Assembly: GCF_003148825.1 (NCBI RefSeq)
Contig: NZ_QGGZ01000004.1
Location: forward strand, 478,492 to 542,491
From: Streptomyces sp. CG 926
GTDB lineage: Bacteria > Actinomycetota > Actinomycetes > Streptomycetales > Streptomycetaceae
Length of the DNA: 64,000 nt
Direction: 5' to 3'
Positions 16,263-24,516 of this stretch are shown piece by piece. Under the pieces are notes generated by a model. The model searched no databases and was not told the DNA's origin. It was given only the letters and a program-made list of their open reading frames with translations. The position numbers were made by a program, and so were the translations under genes. How positions within the stretch are numbered: the stretch's first letter is position 1; every line of letters starts with the position of its first letter.

Positions 16263-16335
16263 AAGGCCGTAGCGCAGAGGTCGTCGCGCCCACGCATCGA
16301 GCTGGAGGACGTCGGTTCGAATCCGACCGGTCTTG
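16263..16335 (+). tRNA. tRNA-like gene with degenerate anticodon arm
   Basis: A 73-nt cloverleaf. The acceptor AAGGCCG (16263-16269) pairs with CGGTCTT (16328-16334, one G-T). TA follows at positions 8-9. The D stem is GCGC/GCGC with a GG-containing loop. The T arm is perfect: GTCGG-TTCGAAT-CCGAC (16311-16327). The 21 nt between the D and T arms cannot form a normal 5-bp anticodon stem; the loop ATCGAGC would give CGA (Ser), but only two of five stem pairs form. No CCA is encoded. It is either a tRNA pseudogene or an unusual tRNA-derived RNA. Confidence 0.5.
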
Positions 16336-16409
16336 CGTCTACTTCCGCAATTCTCTCGTCAAGTCGTGATGGACGCCGGGCACCGGCGAATGAAACCGGT
16401 GGAGTGGTG

Positions 16410-17546
16410 ATGACACAGCCGACACCCGTACGGTGCCCCGCGATCGAGCACCCCGACCTGCCACAGGCCGATCCGGCGCGCCTCGACCCGCTGCTCGCCC
16501 GACTCGCCGCGGACCGGCCCGTCGAGACCGACGAGACCTTCCCGCTCGGCACCCTGCGCACCGACGGTCGCGTCGACCTGTGCAAGCAGGGGCTCGGCCC
16601 GGCCGGCGCGGCCCGACTGCTGCCGGTCGCCGCGACCTCGACGCACGCCAGGCACCTGCTCCTCGGCACCAACGCCATCGGCGACACGGGCGCCGGCACG
16701 CTTGCCGAGGCGCTCGTGGGCGACCACGGGCTGCACACCCTCTACCTCGGCTGCAACCGGATCGGCCCCGACGGGGTGGGCGCCCTCGCCGGCGCCCTCG
16801 GCGACGACACGGACGTCCGCGCCCTCTGGCTCAAGCGCAACCCGCTCTTCGTGGACGGGGCCCGCACCCTGGCCGCGCTGCTGCGCCGCAACACCACCCT
16901 GCGCACCCTGGACCTGGTCAACACCGGGATCGGCGCCGAGGGTGTGCGCCTGCTGCTCGACGCCCTGTCGGAGCGCGAGCAGCCCCTGGAACGGCTCTTC
17001 CTCGGCGGCAACGGCCTCGGCCCCGACGCCGCCCCGCTCCTGGCCGCCCTGATCCGGGAGGCCGGCGTACGCGAGCTGTACGCCCCCGCCAACCACCTCG
17101 GCGACGAGGGCGCCGCGACCCTCGCGGCGGCCGCGGCCGACTCGCCGCACCCGGTCCGCCTCGGGCTCGGCGGCAACGGGATCGGCGCCGCCGGAGCCCG
17201 TGCGCTGGCCGCCTCCCTCGGCGGGATCGAGGCGCTCGACCTCGGCCGGACCCTGTCGGAGCGCAGCCTCGGCTCCCCCGGCAACCACCCCGGCGACGAA
17301 GGGGCGTACGCCTTGGCCGCGGCCCTGCCCGGCAGCCCGCTGCGTCGACTGGAGCTGCGCCACACCGGCCTCACCGGGCGCGGTGCGAAGAGCCTGCTCG
17401 CGGCGGTGCCCGCGGACAGCGCCCTGGAGTACGTCGGCCTGGGCCCCGGGCTGCCCCGCAGGGTGAAGCGCTCCTTCACCGAACGGCTGCGTCCCGCCCG
17501 GGAGGCGCACCCGGACGTGCGCGCCATCGGCAGTGTGTACCGGTGA
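16410..17546 (+). CDS. Leucine-rich repeat protein (ribonuclease-inhibitor type)
   Basis: A 378-aa protein with about nine repeats of the pattern L-x-L-x-x-N-x-I/L-G-x-x-G-A-x-x-L-A-x-A-L (for example LYLGCNRIGPDGVGALAGAL), from about residue 80 to 350. There is no signal peptide or membrane helix. Such LRR_RI proteins form curved protein-binding scaffolds. The ATG at 16410 follows GGAG by 5 nt. The stop overlaps the next gene (GTGA), making it the first gene of a four-gene cassette with ankyrin, MoxR and VWA proteins. It is likely a recognition or adaptor component. Confidence 0.82.
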   Translation: MTQPTPVRCPAIEHPDLPQADPARLDPLLARLAADRPVETDETFPLGTLRTDGRVDLCKQGLGPAGAARLLPVAATSTHARHLLLGTNAIGDTGAGTLAEALVGDHGLHTLYLGCNRIGPDGVGALAGALGDDTDVRALWLKRNPLFVDGARTLAALLRRNTTLRTLDLVNTGIGAEGVRLLLDALSEREQPLERLFLGGNGLGPDAAPLLAALIREAGVRELYAPANHLGDEGAATLAAAAADSPHPVRLGLGGNGIGAAGARALAASLGGIEALDLGRTLSERSLGSPGNHPGDEGAYALAAALPGSPLRRLELRHTGLTGRGAKSLLAAVPADSALEYVGLGPGLPRRVKRSFTERLRPAREAHPDVRAIGSVYR

Positions 17547-19243
17547 GCCTGACCGAGGCCGAACTGCGCGGCGGTTTCCGGCAGGAGGACGGCCCGGCAT
17601 GGCAGCGGATCCGCCGTTACGCGGTGCCCGGCTGGATGATCGAGCGGGCCACGGCGCACCGGCTGGCCGGTGACTGGCGGGCGGCCTGCGCGGCCGCCGC
17701 CGTGGACGTGTCCTTCGAGCTGCCCGAGCTCGAAGCGCGGTACGGCGCCGAGGTGGCCGAGGCCGTGGCGCAGGACCTGCTCCACCTCGCCCCGGACCTG
17801 CTGCGCTGGCACCTGCCGCGGTTCCTGGGCGGCCGTACCACCATCGCCCCCGATCTGCGGATCGTGCTCGCCTCGTACGGCGGGCCCGGTGGGCCGGCCC
17901 TGTCGGTGACCACGCCTGTCATGACCGAGGGTTCGCAGCGGTTGCGCCTGCACTGCGCGCCCGTCGTCGTCGAGCGGAACAAGTACACAGGACGCGGTTT
18001 CGTCCCGGAGCACTGGACGGCCATGCGGCCGTTCTGGGACGTCCGCCACGCCGACGAGCTCGGTGCGCGCTTCGCCGAACCGGACGGACTCGCCGAGCGG
18101 ATCGCGCAACTACGGTTGGCCGGAGACACGGTCGGCGCCTACGAGGCCGCCGGCATCTCGTGCGACCTGACGGTCCCCCCGGTGCAGCAGTACCAGCGCC
18201 CGGTGCACCCGGAGGCCGTCCTCGCGCACCTGCCCGCCGACCTCACGCGGATCGCGCCGGAGGTGACGCGGCTCGTGGCGGCCGGTGCGGGCGACCGGTA
18301 CCGGCTCACGGCCGCCTGGCCCACTTCGCTCGTCCTGGAGCACGTCGGTCCCGGCCGGCTCCGGGCCCGCGTCGTCCAGCAGGCCGAGGCGACCTCCCTG
18401 CCCGCCCTGCCCCGGTACGCCTGGCAGCGGCTGCCCGACCTCGAACTGGTGCGGACCGGCCGGATCTCGCCCCGCGAGCTCCACCCGCTGGTGGCCACCG
18501 CGCTGTTCCCCGGCGCCGGCCCGGCGGTGGGCCCGCCCGGCCCCGCCACGGACAGTGGGCCGGTACGGGTGCGCTGCCGCGGCGGGTGGCACGAGGTGCG
18601 CTCGCGAAGCGGCGTACTCGAGGTGCCGCACACCGCCGAGGAACAGCAACGGGAGCGCGCCATGCGGGCGTTCGGCGGTGCGGTCTCGGGGTGCTTCGCG
18701 GCGCAGCAGTCCTGGACCACGGGCGAGGGGCGGCTGCCGCGCGGCCTCCGGGCGCAGCGGCACGCGTTCTTCCTGCGCGTCCAGCACGGCGACGCCCCCG
18801 GTGTCGTGGCGATGCTGGACTCGGGGGTGGACCCCCGGATCCGGGACGGCCGCCATCGCGGGCTGCTGCACGCGCTCCACCTGCTCGACCACGAGGTGCT
18901 GCTGCCCCGACTGTTGGCGGCCGGGCTCGACCTGGAGGCGCGGGACAAGGCGTACCGCACCCCGCTCCTGTCGGCCGTTCACTGGGGTGGCTCGGTGGAC
19001 CTGGTCAAGGCCCTGCTGGCGGCCGGCTCCCGGATCGACGTCATGGACGAGATGGACCTGTCCGTCTCCCAGGAGATCCTCCGCTACAAGCGCACCGACC
19101 TCACCTTCCTGCGGGAACGCGTCGACGAGGAGTTCCCGGACGTCGGCGCGGACTGGTTCGACGAGTACATGGAGTACTGGGAGGACGAGGAAGACGGCGA
19201 CGAGGACGGCGGGGACGAAGGCGGAGAGGACGACGACGCATGA
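17543..19243 (+). CDS. Ankyrin-repeat protein with acidic tail
   Basis: A 566-aa protein. Residues 1-400 match no family I recognise; they have an alpha-helical look and several Trp/Arg clusters. Residues about 410-510 carry two to three ankyrin repeats (VQHGDAPGVVAMLDSGVDPR; YRTPLLSAVHWGGSVDLVKA). The last 35 residues are nearly all Asp, Glu and Gly. GTG start at 17543 by GTGA coupling to the LRR gene, and an ATGA overlap with the MoxR gene. Like the LRR protein, it is probably an interaction platform handing targets to the AAA+ ATPase. Confidence 0.8.
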   Translation: MSLTEAELRGGFRQEDGPAWQRIRRYAVPGWMIERATAHRLAGDWRAACAAAAVDVSFELPELEARYGAEVAEAVAQDLLHLAPDLLRWHLPRFLGGRTTIAPDLRIVLASYGGPGGPALSVTTPVMTEGSQRLRLHCAPVVVERNKYTGRGFVPEHWTAMRPFWDVRHADELGARFAEPDGLAERIAQLRLAGDTVGAYEAAGISCDLTVPPVQQYQRPVHPEAVLAHLPADLTRIAPEVTRLVAAGAGDRYRLTAAWPTSLVLEHVGPGRLRARVVQQAEATSLPALPRYAWQRLPDLELVRTGRISPRELHPLVATALFPGAGPAVGPPGPATDSGPVRVRCRGGWHEVRSRSGVLEVPHTAEEQQRERAMRAFGGAVSGCFAAQQSWTTGEGRLPRGLRAQRHAFFLRVQHGDAPGVVAMLDSGVDPRIRDGRHRGLLHALHLLDHEVLLPRLLAAGLDLEARDKAYRTPLLSAVHWGGSVDLVKALLAAGSRIDVMDEMDLSVSQEILRYKRTDLTFLRERVDEEFPDVGADWFDEYMEYWEDEEDGDEDGGDEGGEDDDA

Positions 19244-20439
19244 GTGCCACCCGGCCGCTGCCCGCCCGGGCCCTGGCCGCCGCCGACGCCCTCGGTGCCC
19301 GGCTGAGCGCCACCCGTACCGAGCCCGCCACCAACCCCCAACTGGAAGCGCTGGCACTGGCCGTGACGGCCAACCAGCCCGTCCTGCTGTGGGGTGAGCC
19401 GGGCATCGGCAAGTCCGCCGGTATGGAGCAGCTCGCCACCGCGCTCGGCGTACCGCTGGAGACCGTGATCGCCAGCGTGCACGAGCCGTCCGACTTCGCG
19501 GGGCTGCCCATCGTCGGCGACGACCCCGCCACCACGGGTGTCCCGATGGCCCCGCCGGACTGGGCGGTGCGCCTGGCCCGCACCGGCCACGGGCTGCTGT
19601 TCTTCGACGAGCTGTCCTCCGCCCCGCCGGCCGTGCAGGCGGCCCTGCTGCGCGTGGTCCTGGAACGCCGGGTCGGCAGCCTCGAACTGCCGGCGGCGGT
19701 ACGGATCGTGGCCGCGGCCAATCCGCCGGCCAGTGCCGCGGACGGCTGGCACCTCAGCCCGCCGCTCGCGAACCGCTTCGTCCACCTCGACTGGACGCAC
19801 AACCCGCGTACCGTGGCCCGCGGCATGGCCGGTACCTGGCCCGAGGTGGCGATCCCGACCGTCGACCCGGCGAGGGCCTCCGGTGCGGTCGCCCGGGCCC
19901 GCGGTGCCGTCTCCGGCTTCCTCACCGCCCGGCCGGGCCTGGTCCACCACATGCCGGCCGAGGCCGCCGGGCGGGGCCGCGGCTGGCCGTCCCCGCGCAC
20001 CTGGGAGATGGCCCTGCGGTTGCTGGCCACGGGGTACGCGGCCTCGTCGGGCCGGGAGGCGCTGGCCGCCGCCCTCATCGGGGCCGTGGGCGAGGCCGCC
20101 GGGATCGAACTGCTCTCGTACCTCGAACACCTCGACCTGCCCGACCCGGACCGGGTGCTGGCCGACCCCGACGCCTTCGCCCTGCCCGAGCGTGGCGACC
20201 GGCAACTGGCCTTCCTGATCGCCGTGGTCGCGGCCGTGCAGAGCGAGCTCACCCATCCTCGCTGGGAGGCGGGCTGGGCGGTCCTGGCCAAGGCGGTGGA
20301 CGCGGGTGTGCCCGACGTCGCCGCCCGGGCCGCCGCCGACCTCGCCGCGATGCGCGACCTCGACTGGCCGGTGCCCGCCGGCATCGACGCCTTCGTGGAA
20401 CTGCTCCAGCTGTCCGGCTCGCTGCCGGGCGGCGACTGA
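19240..20439 (+). CDS. MoxR-family AAA+ ATPase
   Basis: A 399-aa protein. Walker A is GEPGIGKS (about residue 51), Walker B LLFFDELSSAPP, sensor 1 AAANPPASAADG, with an NRF arginine-finger region. MoxR ATPases work as ring chaperones paired with VWA-domain proteins, remodelling or activating a partner protein. Here the VWA partner is the next gene. The ATG overlaps the ankyrin gene stop. The C-terminal roughly 150 residues are a helical lid typical of the family. Confidence 0.9.
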   Translation: MSATRPLPARALAAADALGARLSATRTEPATNPQLEALALAVTANQPVLLWGEPGIGKSAGMEQLATALGVPLETVIASVHEPSDFAGLPIVGDDPATTGVPMAPPDWAVRLARTGHGLLFFDELSSAPPAVQAALLRVVLERRVGSLELPAAVRIVAAANPPASAADGWHLSPPLANRFVHLDWTHNPRTVARGMAGTWPEVAIPTVDPARASGAVARARGAVSGFLTARPGLVHHMPAEAAGRGRGWPSPRTWEMALRLLATGYAASSGREALAAALIGAVGEAAGIELLSYLEHLDLPDPDRVLADPDAFALPERGDRQLAFLIAVVAAVQSELTHPRWEAGWAVLAKAVDAGVPDVAARAAADLAAMRDLDWPVPAGIDAFVELLQLSGSLPGGD

Positions 20440-20451
20440 GCCCGGTCCGCC

Positions 20452-21636
20452 GTGCGTCCGGAGCTGGACCGCGCGAAGCTGCTGGCGGCCCGCTACAAGG
20501 CCGCCGAGACCCGCCCGTACCTGGCTTCCGCGCTCTACGCCCTGACCGTGGTGCCCTCGGCCGAGGTACGCACCATGGGCGTCGACCGGCACTGGCGCTG
20601 CTACGTCTCGCCGGCCTTCGTGGAGGCGACCCCGGTCGTCGAGTTGGCCGGGGTGTGGATCCACGAGGTGGCGCACCTGCTGCGCGACCACCACGGCCGG
20701 GCCGAACGGTTGCCCGCCGCGGACCAGCGCGATCCGGTCCGGGTCAACATCGCCCAGGACTGCGAGATCAACGACGACCTGCTGGCCGACGGGCTGGTCC
20801 TGCCCGAGGGCCGGATGGAACCCCGGCTCTACGGCCTGCCCACGGGCGGCCTGTTCGAGTCCTACCTGTCGGCGATTCCTCCGACGCCGCACGGCCCCGA
20901 CTGCGGTTCCGGCGCGCACGGCGCCCCCACACCGTGGGAGCTGGGCGAGGACGGCGGCCCCGCCCTGGTCGGCCCGGTGGAGGCCGAAGCCTTGCGCCGG
21001 CAGACCGCCGAGGCCGTACGGGCCCATCGGCGCACCCGGGGCCGGATCCCCGAGGGCTGGGCCCGATGGGCCGAGGAGCTCCTGGAGCCGTCCGTCGACT
21101 GGCGCCAGGCTCTGGCGGGAGCGGTCCGTGAGGCGGCCGCCTGGGCGGCCGGCGCGGTGGACTACACCTACCGTCGCCCCTCGCGCCGCACGCCCGCGCT
21201 CGGTGGCCGGGTGGTGCTGCCCAGTCTGCGCAGGTCGCTGCCGCGGGTGGCCGTCGTCATCGACACCTCGGGATCGATGGGCCCGGACGACCTCGCGGCC
21301 GCCCTCGCCGAAGTCACCGGCGTCCTACGGGAGGTCGGCCTCGGCGGCAACCGGGTCGCCGTCCTCGCGTGCGACGCCGACGTGCACGCCGTGACCCGGG
21401 TGCGCAGTGCCGGCGAGGTGACCCTGGCCGGTGGCGGTGGCACGGACATGCGGGTCGGCATCGACGCGGCGCTGGCCCTGCCCGACCGTCCGAACATCGT
21501 GGTCGTGCTGACCGACGGGTGCACGCCGTGGCCGCAGGAGACCCCGTCCTGTCGGCTGATCGCCGCGCTGGTGGGCGACGCCCCACCGGCGCCCCCGTCC
21601 TGGGTGGAGACCGTACGCGTCACCCCGACCCCGTGA
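20452..21636 (+). CDS. Metallopeptidase-like / VWA protein (DUF2201 type)
   Basis: A 394-aa protein. The N-terminal domain has HEVAHLLRDHHG (HExxH with a downstream His), as in DUF2201 metallopeptidase-like proteins. The C-terminal domain is a VWA with MIDAS residues DTSGSMG, the GGGGTDM threonine and LTDGCTPW aspartate. GTG start at 20452, 12 nt after the MoxR stop. MoxR-VWA pairs act together; the preserved HExxH suggests this partner may cleave a target or only bind metal. It ends the cassette. Confidence 0.86.
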   Translation: MRPELDRAKLLAARYKAAETRPYLASALYALTVVPSAEVRTMGVDRHWRCYVSPAFVEATPVVELAGVWIHEVAHLLRDHHGRAERLPAADQRDPVRVNIAQDCEINDDLLADGLVLPEGRMEPRLYGLPTGGLFESYLSAIPPTPHGPDCGSGAHGAPTPWELGEDGGPALVGPVEAEALRRQTAEAVRAHRRTRGRIPEGWARWAEELLEPSVDWRQALAGAVREAAAWAAGAVDYTYRRPSRRTPALGGRVVLPSLRRSLPRVAVVIDTSGSMGPDDLAAALAEVTGVLREVGLGGNRVAVLACDADVHAVTRVRSAGEVTLAGGGGTDMRVGIDAALALPDRPNIVVVLTDGCTPWPQETPSCRLIAALVGDAPPAPPSWVETVRVTPTP

Positions 21637-21871
21637 GCCCGACGCGCCCCCACGGACACGCCCGACGCCTTGCCCCGACGGGCGACGACGGTGACGTGAC
21701 CCTGCCGTCTCCCGCTCCGCGTGAATGCCCTTACGCACGGCTGATGTTGAGAGATCGGGGTCATTGGTACGGTCCTTGACGGCAGGCCAGGTGACCCTCT
21801 GTGTTTAACTCCCCGGGATTCGGTAACAAGATGTAGTGACAGGAAGTCAACACTCGACGAAAGGAAGGACC

Positions 21872-22063
21872 ATGAACCTCGCCACCGTGCTCATCCTCGT
21901 CGCGGTCCTCGCGCTTGTCGGCCTTCTGATCGCGGCTCCCAGCGCCGGTGTGCGGCGCAACCCTTTCCCGGGCCGCCGACAGCGAGTCGACCACCGGCGC
22001 TCGGGCGCGCCCCGGTCGACCCGGGTACCCGGGCAGCGGGGCATCCAGCACCACGCGCCCTGA
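21872..22063 (+). CDS. Small single-span membrane peptide
   Basis: A 63-aa peptide. MNLATVLILVAVLALVGLLI forms one strong hydrophobic helix at the N-terminus, followed by a basic, Arg/His/Pro-rich tail. AAGGAAGG sits 4 nt before the ATG, which argues for real translation. The function is unknown; it could be a small membrane regulator or a type I toxin-like peptide. It converges on an SDR gene and ends just before a strong hairpin. Confidence 0.5.
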   Translation: MNLATVLILVAVLALVGLLIAAPSAGVRRNPFPGRRQRVDHRRSGAPRSTRVPGQRGIQHHAP

Positions 22064-22085
22064 ACCGGGATCGACCAGGGCCGCC

Positions 22086-22118
22086 CCGCCCCCGCCGTCA
22101 GGCCGACGGCGGGGGCGG
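22086..22118. terminator. 14-bp-stem terminator overlapping the SDR stop codon
   Basis: CCGCCCCCGCCGTC-AGGCC-GACGGCGGGGGCGG is a perfect inverted repeat that includes the SDR stop codon (22098-22100). It would stop transcripts from both directions. Confidence 0.8.
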
Positions 22119-22937
22119 TCCCTGCGTGAGGAGCCGGGCCGCGGCGAACTCCTCCCGATAGGCCTGCTCGGCCAGCTCCAGGTAGCCGTACGCGTCGTCG
22201 CCGACCGGGATCCGTAGCGGTGTGGGGTTTCGGGCCGCGACGATGTCGAGGACCCGCGCGGCGAAGTCCTCGGGGCGCCCGGTCTCGGGGTTCTCCGCGA
22301 GGCCGCGGGCTCCTTCGAGCATCTCGCGGTTGGTCATGTCGTAGGCCGGGATCCGGTCGCGCGCCTCCGTCATGGACGTGCCGTAGCGCGTGGCGAACAT
22401 GCCCGGCTCCACCACCGTGACGCGGATGTTGTGCGGGGCGGCCTCGACGGCCAGCGCTTGACTCATGCCCTCCAGGGCGTGTTTGCCGGCGACGTACGCG
22501 GCCAGGCCCGGGAAGGCGATCCGGCCCACCACGGAGGAGATGTTGACGATGTGGCCGTGGCCCTGGGCCCGCATCAGCGGCAGGACGAGCCGGGTGAGCC
22601 GCCAGGGGCCCACGACCAAGGTCTCCAACTGGTCGCGCAGCTCGTCGTCCGAGACCTCCTCGACGGCGCCGAAGAGTCCGATGCCCGCGTTGTTGACGAG
22701 GACGTCGATGCCGCCGAGACGCTCCACGGCGCCGCGGACGGCCTCCTCGCAGGAGGCGGCGTCCCGCAGTTCGAGCGGGATCGGGACGATGCGGCCGGGC
22801 CAGGCGGCGGCAAGGTCTTCCAGGTCGGCGGTCTTGCGGGCGGTGACCGCCAGTACGTCCCCGGCCCGGGCGGCGGCCGTGGCCAGCGCGTTCCCGAGGC
22901 CGGAGGAGCATCCCGTGACCAGCCAGCGTCGTCCCAT
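22098..22937 (-). CDS. Short-chain dehydrogenase/reductase
   Basis: A 279-aa classical SDR: WLVTGCSSGLGNALA (TGxxxGxG), VNNAGIG, NISSVVGRIAFPG (Ser), YVAGKHALEG (YxxxK). The C-terminal extension with GMFATRYGTSM resembles the 17beta-HSD-like oxidoreductases common in actinomycetes. NAD(P)-dependent oxidation or reduction of an unknown alcohol or ketone. ATG at 22937. Single gene; the 205 bp upstream contain nothing I can identify. Confidence 0.85.
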   Translation of the reverse strand: MGRRWLVTGCSSGLGNALATAAARAGDVLAVTARKTADLEDLAAAWPGRIVPIPLELRDAASCEEAVRGAVERLGGIDVLVNNAGIGLFGAVEEVSDDELRDQLETLVVGPWRLTRLVLPLMRAQGHGHIVNISSVVGRIAFPGLAAYVAGKHALEGMSQALAVEAAPHNIRVTVVEPGMFATRYGTSMTEARDRIPAYDMTNREMLEGARGLAENPETGRPEDFAARVLDIVAARNPTPLRIPVGDDAYGYLELAEQAYREEFAAARLLTQGPPPPSA

Positions 22938-23142
22938 CGTTCCCCCGCGGCGAGTGAGTCGTTCCCGGACTGTGGTGGTGTGACGGCCATGGTCAGGGGA
23001 CGGCGGCCCGCGGTCATCCCCTCTCGCGGGGGCGTGCGGAGGCGCGCGGGCGCACGTACGGGCGCGCGCGACACGTCCTGCTCGGGCGGCACGGGGACCG
23101 CCACGGCCGGCGGCCGGACGGCGCCCGGCTTGTGCCCGGCCG

Positions 23143-23367
23143 TCAGACGGATTCGGTGGCGAAGAGCTCCAGGTGGCCGCAGTGCGGGCAGCGGTACGCC
23201 TCGATGCGCCGCCGGGGCTTGCCCAGACGTTTGGCTCCGCCGAACAACCCGCGTTCCAGCGGTCCGGCGATCCAGCGGGCGTACCCCCGGGCCCCCTCCC
23301 CCGAGTCCTCGACGAAACCCGGCTCCAGGCCGACACCACCGCAGTACGTACATCTCATCGGGTCCAC
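23143..23367 (-). CDS. Small zinc-ribbon protein (DUF6487-like)
   Basis: A 74-aa protein with CTYCGG near the N-terminus and CPHCGH near the C-terminus, which together can bind one zinc. The central GFVEDSGEGARGYARWIAGP is the kind of spacer seen in the PF20097 family (membership from memory). The start is either GTG 23367 or ATG 23358 (MRCTYCGG); most relatives begin close to the first cysteine. Function unknown. Confidence 0.65.
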   Translation of the reverse strand: MDPMRCTYCGGVGLEPGFVEDSGEGARGYARWIAGPLERGLFGGAKRLGKPRRRIEAYRCPHCGHLELFATESV

Positions 23368-23582
23368 GGAGCGAGTGTAGGAACCGGGTGAGGAAGTTCA
23401 CCGAGGGGGGACACCCCGGACCACGGTCGGCGTTGCTAGATTGTCCGGCGGCCGGTCCAAGGCCCCGGACGAGATGCGCCGTACCCGGTTACGCACGACG
23501 ACGCGCGAGGTACTGCACGAGCAGTGCCTTCCGCTGTCCGCACCCGGGCAGCGTCCTCGTCGAGCAAGATGGGCCGAACAGC

Positions 23583-24035
23583 ATGACCGTGCCACTCACC
23601 CGCAGCCTGTACCGGACGACCGCGCACGCCGCCGGGGGACGTACCGGATCCGTCCGTACGGACGACGGACGCCTGGACGTCCGTCTCGCCCCGCCGCGCA
23701 AGAAGGTGCCCGGCACCACCAACCCCGAGCAGCTCTTCGCGGCCGGTTTCGCCGCCTGCTTCACCTCCGCGCTCGCGGAGGTCGCCGCCGAGTTCGGGGC
23801 GGACGCCTCCGCCGCCCGCGTGGCCTGCGAGGTCGAGCTCGGCACCACGGACACGCCCGCGGGCTACGGCCTCGCGGTGACGCTCACCGTCGGGCTGCCC
23901 GGGTGGCGGGCGGCGGACCTCCAGCCCCTGCTGCACCGGGCGGACGCGGTCTGCCCGTACTCGCAGGCCGTGCGCGGCAACGTACCGCTGACGCTGCTGG
24001 CCGTGGACGGTCCCGCCGCCGATGACCGTGCCTGA
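23583..24035 (+). CDS. ohr: Ohr-type organic hydroperoxide resistance protein (OsmC family)
   Basis: A 150-aa protein starting MTVPLTRSLYRTTAHAAGGR. It contains TNPEQLFAAGFAACFTSAL with the peroxidatic Cys and ADAVCPYSQAVRGN with the resolving Cys, the two-cysteine signature of Ohr. It reduces organic hydroperoxides with lipoyl-linked or thiol reductants in the cytoplasm. The length is typical. No ohrR (MarR) gene is adjacent. The 215-bp upstream region has a TAGATT hexamer (23436-23441) but no clear -35. The following gene overlaps its end by 14 nt. Confidence 0.85.
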   Translation: MTVPLTRSLYRTTAHAAGGRTGSVRTDDGRLDVRLAPPRKKVPGTTNPEQLFAAGFAACFTSALAEVAAEFGADASAARVACEVELGTTDTPAGYGLAVTLTVGLPGWRAADLQPLLHRADAVCPYSQAVRGNVPLTLLAVDGPAADDRA

Positions 24036-24471
24036 TCCGGGGCACCCCGGTCACGTCCCGGACGGCCCCGGCGTCCCCGTGCCCGAGCACGGCGCCTGGC
24101 TGCGGCGCGGCATCAGCCGCGACGGCGGACCCCTCGTCGAGGACCGCGAGGTGGTGTGGCTGCAGGTCGGGTCCTCCTACGCCGACAGCCGGGGCTTCGC
24201 CGGTACGACCACCTTCGACGGCTCCCAGGTGCACTTCCACCACCTCACCGGCGAGCCCGGCGAGGACGCGGGCACCTTCCGGTGGGACGGTGCGAACCTC
24301 GTGGAGCGGGGCACCAACACGGACGGCAGCACCTTCCTGGAGATCTGGACCCCGCTGCCCGACGCCGACGGCGTCTGCGGCTCCTGGTCGGGCCCGGACC
24401 ACCACGTGGTGCGCGTCGGCCGCCACGTGGTGCACGTCGATTCCCACGCCGGTACGTACCGGCGGCTGTAG
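24022..24471 (+). CDS. Hypothetical protein, possibly a lipocalin-like barrel
   Basis: A 149-aa protein overlapping the ohr gene by 14 nt, so the two are probably co-translated. VVWLQVGSSYADSRG, TTTFDGSQVHFHHLTGEPG and HHVVRVGRHVVHVDSHAGTYR give an all-beta pattern with a heme-lipocalin or HRI1-like flavour, but I cannot name a family with confidence. No signal peptide. Linkage to Ohr suggests a redox- or peroxide-related role, by context only. Confidence 0.6.
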   Translation: MTVPDPGHPGHVPDGPGVPVPEHGAWLRRGISRDGGPLVEDREVVWLQVGSSYADSRGFAGTTTFDGSQVHFHHLTGEPGEDAGTFRWDGANLVERGTNTDGSTFLEIWTPLPDADGVCGSWSGPDHHVVRVGRHVVHVDSHAGTYRRL

Positions 24472-24516
24472 CCCCGTCACGAGGCCCGCGACAGCGGTCG
24501 GTCGGCTGGCCGGCCG

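Noticed and set aside
16005..16409. N-terminal extension of the LRR protein back to 16005
   Set aside because: It translates the tRNA-like gene and non-coding DNA. The ATG at 16410 has a proper Shine-Dalgarno.
19084..21027. 647-codon antisense frame opposite MoxR and VWA genes
   Set aside because: Shadow of two well-supported plus-strand genes; no domain visible.
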